A stretch of 64,000 bases of DNA from CBDCVY01 sp965223245 (GTDB lineage Bacteria > Nitrospinota > Nitrospinia > Nitrospinales > Nitrospinaceae), in assembly GCA_965223245.1 (NCBI GenBank), contig CBDCVY010000013.1, forward strand, positions 3,906,001 to 3,970,000, written 5' to 3'. A model generated the notes under the pieces. That model had not been told where the DNA came from and did no database searches. It saw only the letters and a program-made list of their open reading frames with translations. Both the position numbers and the translations under genes were made by a program. This document shows positions 63,710 through 64,000 of the stretch, in pieces. Each line of letters opens with the position of its first letter. Position 1 is the first letter of the stretch.

Positions 63710-64000
63710 TTATGTTTCGAAAACCTTTTTTCTTCTAACTATTTGCCCCGTTCCGGCCTGTACCAACAATCGTAATTCGAATGGGTACGTACGGCAGACA
63801 TTTACAAACTTTTCAATGGCCAAGTTTTTTGCGTCTGTTTCATCTTGCGATTCCACCTTAATTTCCCATGCAGTTTTTAAGGTGGGGATTCGTTCAAAGC
63901 AGGCTTCTTCTAATCGAAGTGCCATTTCATCGGCAACTTCATCAGCTAAGCCATGAATTTCCGTGACTACCAAAACATTATACGCTTGCACTGAGGGACC
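63710..64000 (-). CDS. Hypothetical protein, possibly continuing past the right edge
   Basis: At least 93 residues from the GTG at 63991; the frame is open to the window edge, so the true start may be outside. The protein is soluble ('ADEVADEMALRLEEACFER', 'LAIEKFVNVCRTYPFELR'), with alternating helix and strand. No family recognised. It lies upstream of the radical SAM gene with about 160 bases between them. Confidence 0.6.
   Translation of the reverse strand, partial: GPSVQAYNVLVVTEIHGLADEVADEMALRLEEACFERIPTLKTAWEIKVESQDETDAKNLAIEKFVNVCRTYPFELRLLVQAGTGQIVRRKKVFET

Overview
This is an AT-rich (by eye above 60% A+T), gene-dense chromosomal window from a Gram-negative (diderm) bacterium. It has O-antigen ligase and LPS sugar genes, a sigma-54-controlled flagellar operon, a proton-pumping transhydrogenase and a Tat-exported MsrP. 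No transposase, phage gene, CRISPR array, rRNA or tRNA was seen. Gene content and protein flavour resemble the Nitrospinota (relatives of Nitrospina), but that placement is an inference.

Layout. 1-357: the 5' part of a Lon-N-terminal-like gene. 595-3407: operon of an ATP-grasp-like protein, a glutaredoxin-like protein and a lysine 2,3-aminomutase-type radical SAM enzyme, followed by a DUF502 membrane protein. 4135-10428 (minus): flagellar operon flgC-fliF-fliG-fliH-fliI-fliJ-motE. 10711-15898 (minus): an exported TPR protein, a PAS histidine kinase and an NtrC-type activator. Both operons are preceded by near-consensus sigma-54 promoters, so the kinase and activator probably control the flagellar operon and their own transcription. 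16188-21113: c-di-GMP and signalling genes (GAF-GGDEF, HDOD, HD-GYP), interrupted by a nicotinamidase-nicotinate phosphoribosyltransferase fusion. 21315-24210: M20 peptidase and small proteins.

24466-32488: surface-polysaccharide region with two family-2 glycosyltransferases, O-antigen ligase, three NAD-dependent sugar epimerases/dehydratases and a cupin. One epimerase plus the cupin looks like CapF split into two genes. A tandem CDGSH protein and a TIGR01777-SRPBCC protein lie within it. 32616-41289: mixed metabolism (AttH/CrtC-like protein, DDAH-type hydrolase, GGCT-like protein, thioredoxin, biotin synthase, YyaL/DUF255 protein, AroA, two small membrane proteins). 41361-46605: SUMF1-like protein, tandem ThyX-like protein, and an ABC exporter whose permease is frameshifted at a G7 tract. 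46663-52563: methyltransferase-like protein, PAS-GGDEF cyclase, pntA-pntB. 52754-64000: two more SUMF1-like proteins, MsrP, CutA, YqaA-type membrane protein, PriA, two parvulins, Maf, and a radical SAM-SPASM protein with an unusual leader.

No large undescribed system such as a defence island or secondary-metabolite cluster is evident. The most notable items are the PncA-PncB fusion, the tandem ThyX-like protein with its signature motif divided between halves, the sigma-54 circuit that includes an exported TPR protein, the split CapF, the frameshifted ABC permease, and the SD-sequestering hairpin with leader ORF before the radical SAM gene.
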